Assembly (NCBI RefSeq): GCF_013184775.1
Contig: NZ_JAATVV010000008.1
Location: 124,001 to 188,000, forward strand
Source of the DNA: Martelella sp. HB161492
GTDB taxonomy: Bacteria > Pseudomonadota > Alphaproteobacteria > Rhizobiales > Rhizobiaceae
Reading direction: 5' to 3'
Length of the DNA stretch: 64,000 nt
A program made the position numbers and the translations under genes. The notes beneath the pieces are model-generated. The model did not search any database. It saw only the letters and a program-made list of their open reading frames with translations, and was not told the origin of the DNA. Shown piece after piece: positions 26,136 through 35,045 of the stretch (positions are counted from its first letter, which is position 1; each line of letters begins with the position of its first letter).

Positions 26136-26166
26136 GCTGGTCATCCTCTTTCTCGAGCCCGATGCA

Positions 26167-26949
26167 TCAATCCGCCCGGGATGGGTAATGACGGATCTCA
26201 TGTAAGCTATCCTGATCATTGAGTGCGGCAAAAACAGGTACGAGCCGGTCAATCCACAGATCAATCCCGGCCTGATCCGAAATCAGATCCTGCCGCACCT
26301 CAAGCAGGGCATGGGGCAGGCCCTTTAGCGAACAGTGACGATACATCGTGTCGCCCTTGAGCGCGCCGTCATAGGGCTCGTTGTCACCGATGACGAGGCC
26401 GTCTATCGCCGCAAGCCCGGCAATCAGCGCACTGGCCGCACGCGGATCGCTGTCCCACAATATGCCGGCATGCCAGGGCCGGGCGGCGCCCTTCCAGGCA
26501 TGGGTGAAGGAATGGATGGACAGCACCAGCGGCGCCCGGCCCGATGCCGCCCCGGCAGCCTGCAGCGTTTCGTCGATCGCGGCATGATAGGGACGGTGAT
26601 AGAGCGCAAGCCGCTTTTCGCGCTCGTCGCTGCTCAGCGGATGATTCGCGGGAATGATGGCACCGTCAGAGATTTTCATGATCAGCGTCGGGTCGTCTTC
26701 ACCACGATTTGGATCGATTAAAAGACGTGAGAAACACGATATGACAGCCGGACAGCCGAGCCGTTCCGCAAGCCCGCGCACCAGTTTTTCCACGCCGATA
26801 TCATAGGCGATGTGGCGGGCGAAGACGGCGGGATCGAGCCCGAGATTGCCATATTCAGCGGGAAGTCTGGCCATGGCATGGTCACCAAGTAAAACAATGC
26901 CATTGTCATAATTTCCGGCTATTCTCTCATATGCGTTGACGTTCGGCAT
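26167..26949 (-). CDS. N-formylglutamate amidohydrolase-family protein
   Basis: A 260-residue zinc-hydrolase-like protein of the FGase (HutG2-type) family. LLGDHAMARLPAEYGNLGL, DIGVEKLVRGLAERLGC and SIHSFTHAWKGAARPWHAG supply the family's His/Glu pattern, and LPHALLEVRQDLI is the conserved C-terminal signature. Authentic members split N-formyl-L-glutamate into formate and glutamate in histidine breakdown, but with no hut genes here the substrate is open. The start at 26949 (MPNVNAYERI) is the first in-frame ATG of the conserved region. Confidence 0.88.
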   Translation of the reverse strand: MPNVNAYERIAGNYDNGIVLLGDHAMARLPAEYGNLGLDPAVFARHIAYDIGVEKLVRGLAERLGCPAVISCFSRLLIDPNRGEDDPTLIMKISDGAIIPANHPLSSDEREKRLALYHRPYHAAIDETLQAAGAASGRAPLVLSIHSFTHAWKGAARPWHAGILWDSDPRAASALIAGLAAIDGLVIGDNEPYDGALKGDTMYRHCSLKGLPHALLEVRQDLISDQAGIDLWIDRLVPVFAALNDQDSLHEIRHYPSRAD

Positions 26950-27083
26950 GGATATCCATTGCAGAATTGATGATAATAGGCGTTGATGGCATGGAGTCGG
27001 CGCTTTCGGCAAGACGGCTTTACGCCACAGATTCGCCCTTTGTGGCGACAAAACTGAAAGGGCCATTACAATCGATTGAAGCC

Positions 27084-27110
27084 GCGTTGACTTTCTCCCA
27101 CGGTCAACGC
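27084..27110 (+). promoter_or_regulatory. Inverted repeat upstream of DUF1036-pyk
   Basis: GCGTTGAC and GTCAACGC, perfect 8-bp arms with an 11-base spacer, 20 bases before the start codon of the DUF1036 gene. The left arm contains TTGAC, which could be a -35 element. A likely regulator site or a leader hairpin. Confidence 0.5.
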
Positions 27111-27130
27111 AAAACAAGATAACGACACAA

Positions 27131-27640
27131 ATGCTCAACTCAATGACCCAACTCGCTCCCGATACCGGCCGTCGTTCAAAGGCCTTCACGCTTCTTCTGA
27201 ACGCCCTGCCGCTCGGAAGCGCGCTCCTGCTTGGCGGTTTTATCGCCGGCTTCGGCGCTCCAGGCGTCGCCCATGCGGAATTCCGCGTTTGCAACAACAC
27301 ATCCAAGATCGTCGGCGCTGCCGTCGGTTATCGTGAGGAAAAGGGATGGGTCTCCGAAGGATGGTGGCAACTCCCAGCCTCCACCTGCATGACCGTTGTG
27401 CCGGGCCCACTAAAAGCACGCTACTACTATCTCTATGCCGAAGACGCGACCGGCAGCGGTCGCTGGACAGGCTATATCAACATGTGCGTCGCAGAAGACG
27501 AGTTCACAATCGTCGGCGTACAGGACTGCTTTGCCCGCGGCTATCAGAGAATGGGTTTTAGCGAATATGACACAGGGCGGGAGGAAAGCTGGACTGTGCA
27601 GCTTTCCGACAAGCCCAGCACTCAAGAGAGTCAGAACTGA
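27131..27640 (+). CDS. DUF1036 exported protein
   Basis: A 169-residue protein with a hydrophobic signal at about residues 18-48 (LLLNALPLGSALLLGGFIAGF, cleavage near VAHAEF) followed by the DUF1036 domain FRVCNNTSKIVGAAVGYREEKGWVSEGWW and YYYLYAEDATGS. Domain members are cysteine-containing, beta-rich and of unknown function. The stop and the next start overlap as TGATG, so it is translationally coupled to pyruvate kinase, a conserved rhizobial arrangement. Confidence 0.9.
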   Translation: MLNSMTQLAPDTGRRSKAFTLLLNALPLGSALLLGGFIAGFGAPGVAHAEFRVCNNTSKIVGAAVGYREEKGWVSEGWWQLPASTCMTVVPGPLKARYYYLYAEDATGSGRWTGYINMCVAEDEFTIVGVQDCFARGYQRMGFSEYDTGREESWTVQLSDKPSTQESQN

Positions 27641-29079
27641 TGAGACGTAACAGAAAAGTCAAAATTCTCGCCACACTTGGCCCCGCCTCGTCCGAAGAAG
27701 AAGTCATCGAAAAGCTGCACAAGGCTGGCGCTGACGTTTTCCGCATCAACATGAGCCATGCCAGCCATGATGTGATGCGCACGCTGATCAAGCGCATTCG
27801 GAATGTTGAAGCACGCTGTGGCCGGCCAATCGGCATTCTTGCAGACCTTCAGGGCCCCAAGCTCCGTGTTGGCAAGTTCCTCGACTCCAAGGTCGAGCTC
27901 GAGATCGGCCAGACCTTCACCCTCGACGACATTGACGAGCCCGGCAACGAGAAGCGCGTCTACCTTCCCCACCCCGAAATCCTTCAGTCCGTTCAGCCCG
28001 GCCACCGCCTGCTGATCGACGACGGCAAGCTGCAGCTCCGCGCTGAAAAGTGCGATGGCAAGAGCATTGTCTGCACCGTCGTTGCCGGCAACAAGATTTC
28101 CGACCGCAAGGGTGTTTCGCTTCCCGACACGCTGCTCGGCGTTGGCGCCCTGACCGAAAAGGACCGCCTCGACCTCGACGCCGTGCTCGAAACCGGTGAT
28201 GTTGACTGGGTTGCCCTGTCCTTCATCCAGCGCCCGGACGATCTTGCCGAAGTGCGCAAGATTGCCCGTGGACAGGTCGGCCTTCTGTCGAAGATCGAGA
28301 AGCCGCAGGCCATCGAACGCATCGACGAGATCATCGAGATGTCGGATGCCCTGATGGTTGCCCGCGGTGACCTTGGCGTGGAAATGCCGCTTGAGGCCGT
28401 TCCCGGCCTGCAGAAGAAGCTGATCCGCGCCTGCCGCGCCGCCGGCAAGCCGGTCGTCGTTGCCACCCAGATGCTGGAATCGATGATCACCTCACCGGTC
28501 CCGACCCGCGCTGAAGTGTCCGACGTTGCAACGGCCGTATTCGAAGGCGCCGACGCGATCATGCTTTCGGCAGAATCGGCTGCAGGCGACTATCCGGTTG
28601 AAGCCGTCACCACCATGGCCTCGATCGCCCGCACGATTGAGAAGGAAGCGCTTTACCCGACCATCATCCATGCCCAGCGCCCGCAGCCGGAAGCAACCGG
28701 CGCCGACGCCATTTCGCTGGCAGCCCGCGAAATTGCCGAGACGCTGAAGCTGACGGCAATCGTCACCTACACCGCCTCCGGCACCACCGGCCTTCGTGCC
28801 GCCCGTGAGCGGCCGAATGTGCCGATCATCGCCCTGTCGCCGGTTGTCAAGACGGCGCGTCGCCTGGCCATCGTCTGGGGCCTGCACTGTGTCGTCGCCG
28901 CTGAGCCGACCGGTCTCGACACCATGGTTGACGAGGCCTGCCGCATCGTCGTTGACGAGGGCTTCGGCAAGCCAGGTGACCGCCTGATCGTCTCGGCCGG
29001 TGTTCCGCTTGGCACGCCAGGTGCGACCAATATGCTGCGCATCGCCTATATCGGCATGGACGGCCAGTCGGGCGTCTGA
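27640..29079 (+). CDS. pyk: Pyruvate kinase
   Basis: A 479-residue glycolytic enzyme converting phosphoenolpyruvate and ADP to pyruvate and ATP. Landmarks: KILATLGPAS at the N-terminus, FRINMSHAS near residue 33, ILADLQGPKLRVG near 67, LLSKIEKPQAI near 214 (catalytic Lys), VARGDLGVEMPLEAVP near 245, and VATQMLESM...PTRAEVSDVATAVFEGADA. The ADP-forming A and C domains are complete. The start overlaps the DUF1036 stop. A strong terminator follows at 29102. Confidence 0.97.
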   Translation: MRRNRKVKILATLGPASSEEEVIEKLHKAGADVFRINMSHASHDVMRTLIKRIRNVEARCGRPIGILADLQGPKLRVGKFLDSKVELEIGQTFTLDDIDEPGNEKRVYLPHPEILQSVQPGHRLLIDDGKLQLRAEKCDGKSIVCTVVAGNKISDRKGVSLPDTLLGVGALTEKDRLDLDAVLETGDVDWVALSFIQRPDDLAEVRKIARGQVGLLSKIEKPQAIERIDEIIEMSDALMVARGDLGVEMPLEAVPGLQKKLIRACRAAGKPVVVATQMLESMITSPVPTRAEVSDVATAVFEGADAIMLSAESAAGDYPVEAVTTMASIARTIEKEALYPTIIHAQRPQPEATGADAISLAAREIAETLKLTAIVTYTASGTTGLRAARERPNVPIIALSPVVKTARRLAIVWGLHCVVAAEPTGLDTMVDEACRIVVDEGFGKPGDRLIVSAGVPLGTPGATNMLRIAYIGMDGQSGV

Positions 29080-29101
29080 GCCGCTTCGGACATGCTTTGC
29101 G

Positions 29102-29128
29102 AAAGGCCGCGATTTTCGCGGCCTTTTT
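29102..29128 (+). terminator. Intrinsic terminator after pyk
   Basis: AAAGGCCGCGA / TCGCGGCCTTTTT stem with TTT loop, ending in a T-run. Confidence 0.94.
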
Positions 29129-29145
29129 CATGAGCAAAGATCGGT

Positions 29146-29664
29146 TCAGGACCGCTGCGGATCAGCCGGATTGAAAAACCGCAGATTCTCGTTCCGAAGC
29201 AAGTCGTCGAGCGGATCCGACGTGTCCGGGCCTGGCGAGGCCGGGCTCTCCGGCTGATCCGTCATCTGTCCGCCCTCGAGATCTTGTTTCTGAGCCGGCC
29301 CGGCAGATGAACTGGTGGCCTGCGACGGATCGGTCTGGTGCCCGACAGGCATCAAAGGCGCCCCCTTAGCCCAATTTTCTGCGGCAGCGCGTCTCGCAGA
29401 CCATAAAGCATAGGCCACGAGAAAATCATGGCTGATCGCGACCCTTTGCCGCTTTTCACCATCGACCTGCTCTGCAAAGTAGATTTTGTCCGCGGCGCGC
29501 GCAGCGACGTCACGCATCCCACCGGACTGCACGGGCGGGCTGATATTGCCCGCATTCCGCCGCTTGCGGGGCGGCGGAGATTCGGAACGGGATGTTTCAG
29601 CCTGGCTGACAGACTGGCCGCCATAGAACTGAGATCGGTAATACGCGAATGATGACAAGGGCAT
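29146..29664 (-). CDS. Hypothetical protein, low-complexity flanks
   Basis: 172 residues, not recognised. A good ribosome site (AGGAGA, 4 bases before ATG 29664) supports it as a real gene. The N-terminus is Ser/Arg/Pro-rich; the only ordered-looking part is residues 50-95 (RDVAARAADKIYFAEQVDGEK, then a helix FLVAYALWSARRAAAENWA). The last 70 residues are Pro/Ser/Asp-rich and probably disordered. No signal peptide or membrane segment. It lies convergent to pyk and upstream of nothing on its strand, so it is probably a single gene. Confidence 0.6.
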   Translation of the reverse strand: MPLSSFAYYRSQFYGGQSVSQAETSRSESPPPRKRRNAGNISPPVQSGGMRDVAARAADKIYFAEQVDGEKRQRVAISHDFLVAYALWSARRAAAENWAKGAPLMPVGHQTDPSQATSSSAGPAQKQDLEGGQMTDQPESPASPGPDTSDPLDDLLRNENLRFFNPADPQRS

Positions 29665-29792
29665 ATGGTCTCCTGAAACGCTGAATTGTCGGAGATCGCA
29701 CCTTAGGCAGCCACCCTGACATGATAAATTCGCTTCAGGCTATAATGGCGGCGCTGCATGTCCGTGCAGCAATCGCAGCTGAGTGACCGGCC

Positions 29793-30815
29793 TCAGCAGA
29801 AGCGGATGCTGCCGCCTTCCACAAAGGTGACGCCTTCGACAGCCTTGATCACCGGTGCATCGGGAAATTCAATCCGGCGCTTCATCAGACGGATCGCCTC
29901 TTCGCCAAGCCCGGCCCGGTCATAGCGAATCGAGGTCAGCCGTGGCGCCGTCATGGCCGACCAGCTGATGTCGTCAAAGCCGATGATGGAGAAATCATCC
30001 GGCACGCTGAGACCGCATTCGCGCGCCGCCTGCATGATGCCGATCGCCATGAGGTCATTGCCGCAGACGATCGCCGTCCAGTCCCAGTTCTCGCGGCTCT
30101 CGAAGTAACGCTTGAAATAGTCAAGCGCTGTTTCGTGCCGGTCATAGCCAATCACCACCTGCTGGCCGCAGGCATCCGGGCATTCGGCGATCGCATCATA
30201 AAAACCGCGCAGCCGCTCGCGCGGCGAATACCGCAAATTGCCTGCAACGAAGAGAATGTTGCGATGGCCGGCTGCGAGTATTTTTCGTGTCGCCAGTTTC
30301 GAGCCGGCATAGTTGTCGACGATGACGCTATCGAAGCGCATATCGGCATCGATATTGTTGACCAGAACGAGGCTGCCGCTGTGCTGAAAGAACCGCGCCA
30401 CCTCCGGAACCGGATCGACATAGAACATGAAAGCGGTGGCGGTGGCGTGACTTTCGGCATTTTCCTCGATCAGCGCGAGGTCGATATCCTCTTCCGGCAG
30501 AAGCTTGGGGAAGAGTTCGAACGCATTTTCAGCGGCTGCCGCGACGATGCCATCATAAGTTTCCTGAAAGATCGGATGCAGGCCACCGGTAACGGGATGC
30601 ATGGGCAGATAGACAACGGCCTTGACCGCGGGCACCGCCAGCGATACCGGCGGACGCTCGGAATAGCCGAGTTCATCGGCGATCCGGCGAATCCGTTCAC
30701 GCACTTCAGGCGAAATGCCGTGCGCACCGCCAAGAGCCCGCGAAACGGTGCTGATGGAGACATCGGCAAGCTCGGCAATATCCGCCTGATTGATGCGCTT
30801 CGCCCGTTCCTTCAT
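29793..30815 (-). CDS. LacI-family transcriptional regulator
   Basis: A 340-residue repressor: N-terminal helix-turn-helix INQADIAELADVSISTVSRAL (about residues 8-28), hinge, then a periplasmic-binding-protein-like effector domain ending in IGFDDISWSAMTAPRLTSIRYD. It is the last gene of the leftward catabolic operon and likely controls both arms of the cluster. A CG-centred palindrome ATTGCGCAAT in the divergent promoter is a fitting LacI-type operator. The start at 30815 (MKERAKRINQ) has GGAGG 5 bases upstream; the stop of the MFS gene lies 42 bases before this start. Confidence 0.92.
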   Translation of the reverse strand: MKERAKRINQADIAELADVSISTVSRALGGAHGISPEVRERIRRIADELGYSERPPVSLAVPAVKAVVYLPMHPVTGGLHPIFQETYDGIVAAAAENAFELFPKLLPEEDIDLALIEENAESHATATAFMFYVDPVPEVARFFQHSGSLVLVNNIDADMRFDSVIVDNYAGSKLATRKILAAGHRNILFVAGNLRYSPRERLRGFYDAIAECPDACGQQVVIGYDRHETALDYFKRYFESRENWDWTAIVCGNDLMAIGIMQAARECGLSVPDDFSIIGFDDISWSAMTAPRLTSIRYDRAGLGEEAIRLMKRRIEFPDAPVIKAVEGVTFVEGGSIRFC

Positions 30816-30857
30816 CCTGCCTCCACCTTCCTGTCGCATGTTCTGACGGCGATCCAT

Positions 30858-32072
30858 CTATCGCAAATCATGGCGCACTCCCTTGCGCTTGACCAGCCAG
30901 AACCAGATTAAGAGCATCGCCGCAATACCGCCAAGAAGCGCGCGCTGCAAGCTCAGCTGATCCCCGACAGCGCCGAGGATAACCGCGCCAAGCGCCGGTC
31001 CGACGCGGAAGATAATGCCGTGGATCGACATCACCCGGCCACGCAGATGCGCTGGTGAACCAAGCTGCAGGACCGTCTGCGAGGCAACACCGCCCGCCGC
31101 CAGCGCACCGCCGAACACGGCAGCACCGAAAAGCGCCACAGAAGGCGAAGACGTCAGCGCCAGAACCAGTGCCCCTATCACCGCCAGCAACGTGCCCCAG
31201 ACAGCGAGCTTGACCTGACCACGCTCACCGCTGACCATATTGATGACACCGGCAATGATGGCGCCAAAGCCCATGGCGGACGAAAGCCAGGCCAGCGTCT
31301 CGGCACCACCGCCGAGAACCGCATCCGCCAGTTCCGGAAGAAGCTCGCTGATCGGCCGGATCAGAAAGGCGGCCGTGGCATAGAGCAGGAAGACGAAATA
31401 GACCGTTGGCTCGGTCAGGATGTGGCGTGCGCCCTCGGCGATCTGGCTGAAGATCGAACCGGTCGCCACCAGCCGTGGCACGGCATTGAAATGCACCACC
31501 AGAAGCGAGAGAAAGAACAGACCGGCGAAAAAGGCTGTCACCGTCAGCGCCACGGACGAACCGAAGCCGGCAATCAGCCCGCCGGCAATGGCAGGCCCTG
31601 CAAAGCGGGCGAGATTGAACAGGATCGAGTTCAGCGAAATCGCTGTTCCGAGCTCCTCCCGGTCGACAAGCCCGGTGATTGCCGCCTGACTGGCCGGCTG
31701 GGCGAAGCCGACAATGACGCCATTGCAGGCGAGTAACGCCAGCATGATCGGAATCGACAGCAGCCCCTGAAGATCCATCACCGCTAGGGCGGAATAGATG
31801 CAGACCGTGGAGAACTGGATCCGCATCAGAAGGCGGCGCATATCGGCACGGTCAGCAATCACGCCCGCATAAAGACCGACCAGCACCGTCGGCACCATTT
31901 CTGCCGTCACCGCCAGCCCGACCCAGAGGCTCTTGCCGGTCATCTCCCAGGCAAGCCAGGCGATGGTGGTCTTCAACATCCATTGGGCAAGCAACCCGGC
32001 GCAATTACCGAGCGTGTAGAGCCCGAAGTCACGCCGGCCAAACAGCGAGCGAAGATGTGTGGATGCAGACAT
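30858..32072 (-). CDS. MFS transporter, EntS-like
   Basis: A 404-residue permease with twelve helices resembling the EntS/MFS_3 subfamily, which exports siderophores or drugs: FGLYTLGNCAGLLAQWMLKTTIAWLAWEMTG at the N-terminus, GVIADRADMRRLLM loop, and HLRGRVMSIHGIIFRVGPALGA in the second half. Inside the LacI-associated cluster it could export a product or overflow intermediate, or take up a second substrate. It starts 11 bases after the PLP-enzyme stop, so it belongs to the same transcript. Confidence 0.85.
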   Translation of the reverse strand: MSASTHLRSLFGRRDFGLYTLGNCAGLLAQWMLKTTIAWLAWEMTGKSLWVGLAVTAEMVPTVLVGLYAGVIADRADMRRLLMRIQFSTVCIYSALAVMDLQGLLSIPIMLALLACNGVIVGFAQPASQAAITGLVDREELGTAISLNSILFNLARFAGPAIAGGLIAGFGSSVALTVTAFFAGLFFLSLLVVHFNAVPRLVATGSIFSQIAEGARHILTEPTVYFVFLLYATAAFLIRPISELLPELADAVLGGGAETLAWLSSAMGFGAIIAGVINMVSGERGQVKLAVWGTLLAVIGALVLALTSSPSVALFGAAVFGGALAAGGVASQTVLQLGSPAHLRGRVMSIHGIIFRVGPALGAVILGAVGDQLSLQRALLGGIAAMLLIWFWLVKRKGVRHDLR

Positions 32073-32082
32073 TTTCGAAAAC

Positions 32083-33135
32083 CTACCGGGTCAGACCACG
32101 TGCATCGACTCGCCACGTGAGACGTTCATCGCCCGCCTTGACGAAGATGGTATCGTGCAGATTGGAAACCGGACAGACGTGATTTGGCACTACGCGCAGG
32201 ATCTCACCGATTTCCGGCTTTTTCTGACAGGCCGATAGGTCGACCATGCCATGCTCCTCCGTCAGCCGGACGATCACCGCATCGGGATATTCACGAATCA
32301 GGCCATGTCCCGGGCCGCCTTTGCCCGAAGGATCGCTGGTGAGGGACTTTGTGCCGGCATCAATGATCGCACGATCGGGCTCGGGCCGCGAAACGACGGT
32401 GACAATGACATCAAAGGCGCAATCTTCCAGCGCGGCATGACCGGCCCCCATCATCATCCGGTCGTTGTAGATATAGGTGCCGACGCGCAGCTCATCGATG
32501 ACGCCAAGCTCATGAATATGCAGCGACGCAGGCGTCCCGCCGCCCGACACCATCGGGATTGGCAGACCGGCGGCCGCGAAGACAGGGCGCGCCGCCTTGA
32601 CGAAGACGGCAGATGCCTCGTTTGCCGGATAGGTCATCAGCCCGGCGAAACGCAGCCCTGGTTCTGCAGCAACCCTTTGCGCCAGCCTCAGCGCTTCTGC
32701 GACCGACATGACGCCGGTGCGCCCCATGCCGCTGTCGAATTCGACCAGAACAGCTATCTCGGCACCGCCCATCCGGGCGGCGGATGCAACGGTTTCAAAG
32801 GCAACGTCATTATCGATCGCCACCGTCATCTTCACCCGCCCGGCAAGGGCGGCAAGCCGCTTTGCCTTGATCGGGCCGATGATCGGATAGGAGATCAGAA
32901 TGTCATCAATCCCGGCATCGGCCATCACCTCGGCCTCGCCGAGTTTCTGGCAGGTGATGCCGCAGGCGCCGAGTGCCATCTGGCGCCTGGCAAGTTCGGC
33001 AATCTTGTGGGTCTTGATATGGGGACGCAATTTGATGCCATGGGCATCACAATAATCCTGCATCCGCTTCAGATTGGCCTCAACGATCGCCAGATCGACG
33101 AGCGGCGCCGGGGTATCGATATCTTCAATGTGCAC
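32083..33135 (-). CDS. D-threonine aldolase / D-serine dehydratase-like PLP enzyme
   Basis: A 350-residue fold-type III PLP enzyme. The alanine-racemase-like barrel begins IDTPAPLVDLAIVEANL, and the cofactor lysine is in LRPHIKTHK (about residue 42). MTYPANEAS and MVSGGGTPAS are the phosphate-binding strands. The C-terminal domain ends with the metal-site VVPNHVCPVSNLHD (His and Cys) of D-threonine aldolase and D-serine dehydratase. Reaction: retro-aldol cleavage or dehydration of a D-3-hydroxy amino acid. GTG 33135 has AAGGG 8 bases upstream, better than GTG 33144. The RidA gene in the opposite arm fits enamine formation. Confidence 0.88.
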   Translation of the reverse strand: MHIEDIDTPAPLVDLAIVEANLKRMQDYCDAHGIKLRPHIKTHKIAELARRQMALGACGITCQKLGEAEVMADAGIDDILISYPIIGPIKAKRLAALAGRVKMTVAIDNDVAFETVASAARMGGAEIAVLVEFDSGMGRTGVMSVAEALRLAQRVAAEPGLRFAGLMTYPANEASAVFVKAARPVFAAAGLPIPMVSGGGTPASLHIHELGVIDELRVGTYIYNDRMMMGAGHAALEDCAFDVIVTVVSRPEPDRAIIDAGTKSLTSDPSGKGGPGHGLIREYPDAVIVRLTEEHGMVDLSACQKKPEIGEILRVVPNHVCPVSNLHDTIFVKAGDERLTWRVDARGLTR

Positions 33136-33148
33136 GGCGATCACCCTT

Positions 33149-34219
33149 TCAGATGCGCTTTCCCGTCTGGGGATTGAACAGATGCTCCATGCCGAGCTGG
33201 GGGCGGACCGAAAGGACCGCATCGCTGTCGACAACAAGGCGATGGCGGAACAGCGCCACCACGCTCTGCCCGCCGACCTTGCCGTAGACATAGGTATCGG
33301 CGCCGGTCTGCTCGACCAGATCGACCGCCAGCGGCAGGCCCTCGCCGTCGGGAGCGAGTTCGAAATGTTCAGGCCGGATACCGAGCGTCAGCGTGTCGCC
33401 CGGCTGCAGCCCCGTGGCACCGGGAAGTGCAATGGAAATGCTGTCGCTGATCATGGCCCGCATCTGTCCGTCGGACGAGGCGATCGTGGCATCCAGCAGG
33501 TTCATGGCCGGCGAGCCGATAAACTTGGCGACGAACAGCGTTTTCGGCGTGTCATAAAGTTCCAGCGGCGTGCCGATCTGCTCGATATGGCCGGCATTCA
33601 TCACCACGATCCGGTCAGCAAGCGTCATCGCCTCGATCTGGTCATGGGTGACATAGATGGAGGTGCGGCCGACCTTCTTGTGCAGCGCCTTGATTTCGGT
33701 GCGCATCTGCACACGCAGCTGCGCATCGAGATTGGAAAGCGGCTCATCGAAGAGAAACAGGCTCGGCTCGCGCACAATGGCACGGCCCATGGCGACGCGC
33801 TGGCGCTGGCCGCCGGAAAGCTGGCGCGGATAGCGCTCCAGATAGGGCGTCAGGTTGAGGATTTCGGCGGCATGGGCAATCTTGACGTCGATCTCTTCTG
33901 CCTTTTCGCCTCTGAGCTTCGGGCCATAGGCGATATTGTCACGCACCGTCATATGCGGAAACAGCGCGTAGGACTGGAACACCATGGCGATATTGCGCCG
34001 CTGCGGCGTGACATGGTTGGAGCGATGTCCACCGATGATGAGGTCGCCATAGGTCACTTCTTCCAGACCGGCAATCATGCGCAGAAGCGTTGACTTGCCG
34101 CAGCCCGACGGGCCAACCAGAACGACGAATTCGCCATCCGGGATCATCAGGTCGATGTCGTGCAGAACCTGATGATCGCCGTAATGCTTGTTGATCTGCG
34201 AGAGAACCAGATCCGCCAT
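33149..34219 (-). CDS. Sugar-type ABC transporter ATPase (UgpC/MalK family)
   Basis: A 356-residue ATPase: Walker A GPSGCGKST near residue 37, Q-loop VFQSYALFPHM, signature LSGGQRQR, Walker B LFLFDEPLSNLDAQLR and switch His in VTHDQIEA, followed by the MalK/UgpC C-terminal OB/TOBE domain. It is the energising subunit for the solute-binding protein and two permeases encoded on the other strand at 36419-39456, which have no ATPase of their own. ATG 34219 shares its A with the stop of the SDR gene (TGATG). Confidence 0.94.
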   Translation of the reverse strand: MADLVLSQINKHYGDHQVLHDIDLMIPDGEFVVLVGPSGCGKSTLLRMIAGLEEVTYGDLIIGGHRSNHVTPQRRNIAMVFQSYALFPHMTVRDNIAYGPKLRGEKAEEIDVKIAHAAEILNLTPYLERYPRQLSGGQRQRVAMGRAIVREPSLFLFDEPLSNLDAQLRVQMRTEIKALHKKVGRTSIYVTHDQIEAMTLADRIVVMNAGHIEQIGTPLELYDTPKTLFVAKFIGSPAMNLLDATIASSDGQMRAMISDSISIALPGATGLQPGDTLTLGIRPEHFELAPDGEGLPLAVDLVEQTGADTYVYGKVGGQSVVALFRHRLVVDSDAVLSVRPQLGMEHLFNPQTGKRI

Positions 34220-35013
34220 CACATATCCTCCAGCGTCAGCTCGCGTGACATCGCCAGATTGCCAGCCATCAGCCCGCCATCGACCGGCAGGGTAACACCC
34301 GAAATGAAGCCGGCATCATCGGAGGCCAGAAAGGTGATCGCCTTGGCGATATCGACCGGCATGGCAACGCGCTGCAGCGGATACCATTTCTTCAGCCCGT
34401 CCATGACATCGGGCTTGCGGGCGATACGGTGATCCCAGGCAGGCGTCTGCACCGTGCCGGGGCAGACGATATTGGCACGGATATTGTGCTCGCCATATTC
34501 CGTCGCCATGGTGCGCGTCAGGCTGACAAGCCCGGCTTTGGCGGCGCTATAGGCCGGCTGGCCGAAGGTGGCGAGGCCGTTGACCGAACCGACCACAACG
34601 ATCGCGCCGTGCTTCTTTGCCTTCATGCCATCAATGGCAACGCGGATGGTGTTGTATTGCCCTGCCATATTGTCGGCGACGTCCTGACGGAAGCGTTCCG
34701 GCGAGGTCTTGTCCATGGTGGTCGTCGCACCGCCGGTATTGGCATTGGCTACAACGATATCGATCGGTCCGAGTTCGGCAACGGCGGCATCGACCGCTGC
34801 CTGCAATGCATCAAGGTCGATGATGCTGGCGGCAGCCCCGGCGACAGGAAAGCCTTCAGCCTTATAGGCGGCAACTGCAGCATCGACGGCCTCGGCCTTG
34901 ATATCGCTGATGATAACCTTGGCCCCTTCGGCCAGGAAATCCTTGACCACGGCGGTTCCGATACCGCCAACGCCACCTGTCACAAGCGCAACGCGCCCTT
35001 CAAGTCTTTTCAT
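34219..35013 (-). CDS. SDR-family dehydrogenase
   Basis: A 264-residue classical short-chain dehydrogenase: cofactor motif TGGVGGIG (residues 12-19), Asp at the end of the second strand (ISDIK, suggesting NAD), NANTGG, the catalytic Ser (VVGSVNG) and YSAAK (Tyr/Lys). It oxidises or reduces a hydroxyl/keto group on an unknown intermediate of the cluster. GGGGAA before the ATG. Translationally coupled to the transporter ATPase downstream. Confidence 0.92.
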   Translation of the reverse strand: MKRLEGRVALVTGGVGGIGTAVVKDFLAEGAKVIISDIKAEAVDAAVAAYKAEGFPVAGAAASIIDLDALQAAVDAAVAELGPIDIVVANANTGGATTTMDKTSPERFRQDVADNMAGQYNTIRVAIDGMKAKKHGAIVVVGSVNGLATFGQPAYSAAKAGLVSLTRTMATEYGEHNIRANIVCPGTVQTPAWDHRIARKPDVMDGLKKWYPLQRVAMPVDIAKAITFLASDDAGFISGVTLPVDGGLMAGNLAMSRELTLEDM

Positions 35014-35045
35014 TTCAGTTCCCCGTTCTCATTTTTATGAGGTTT

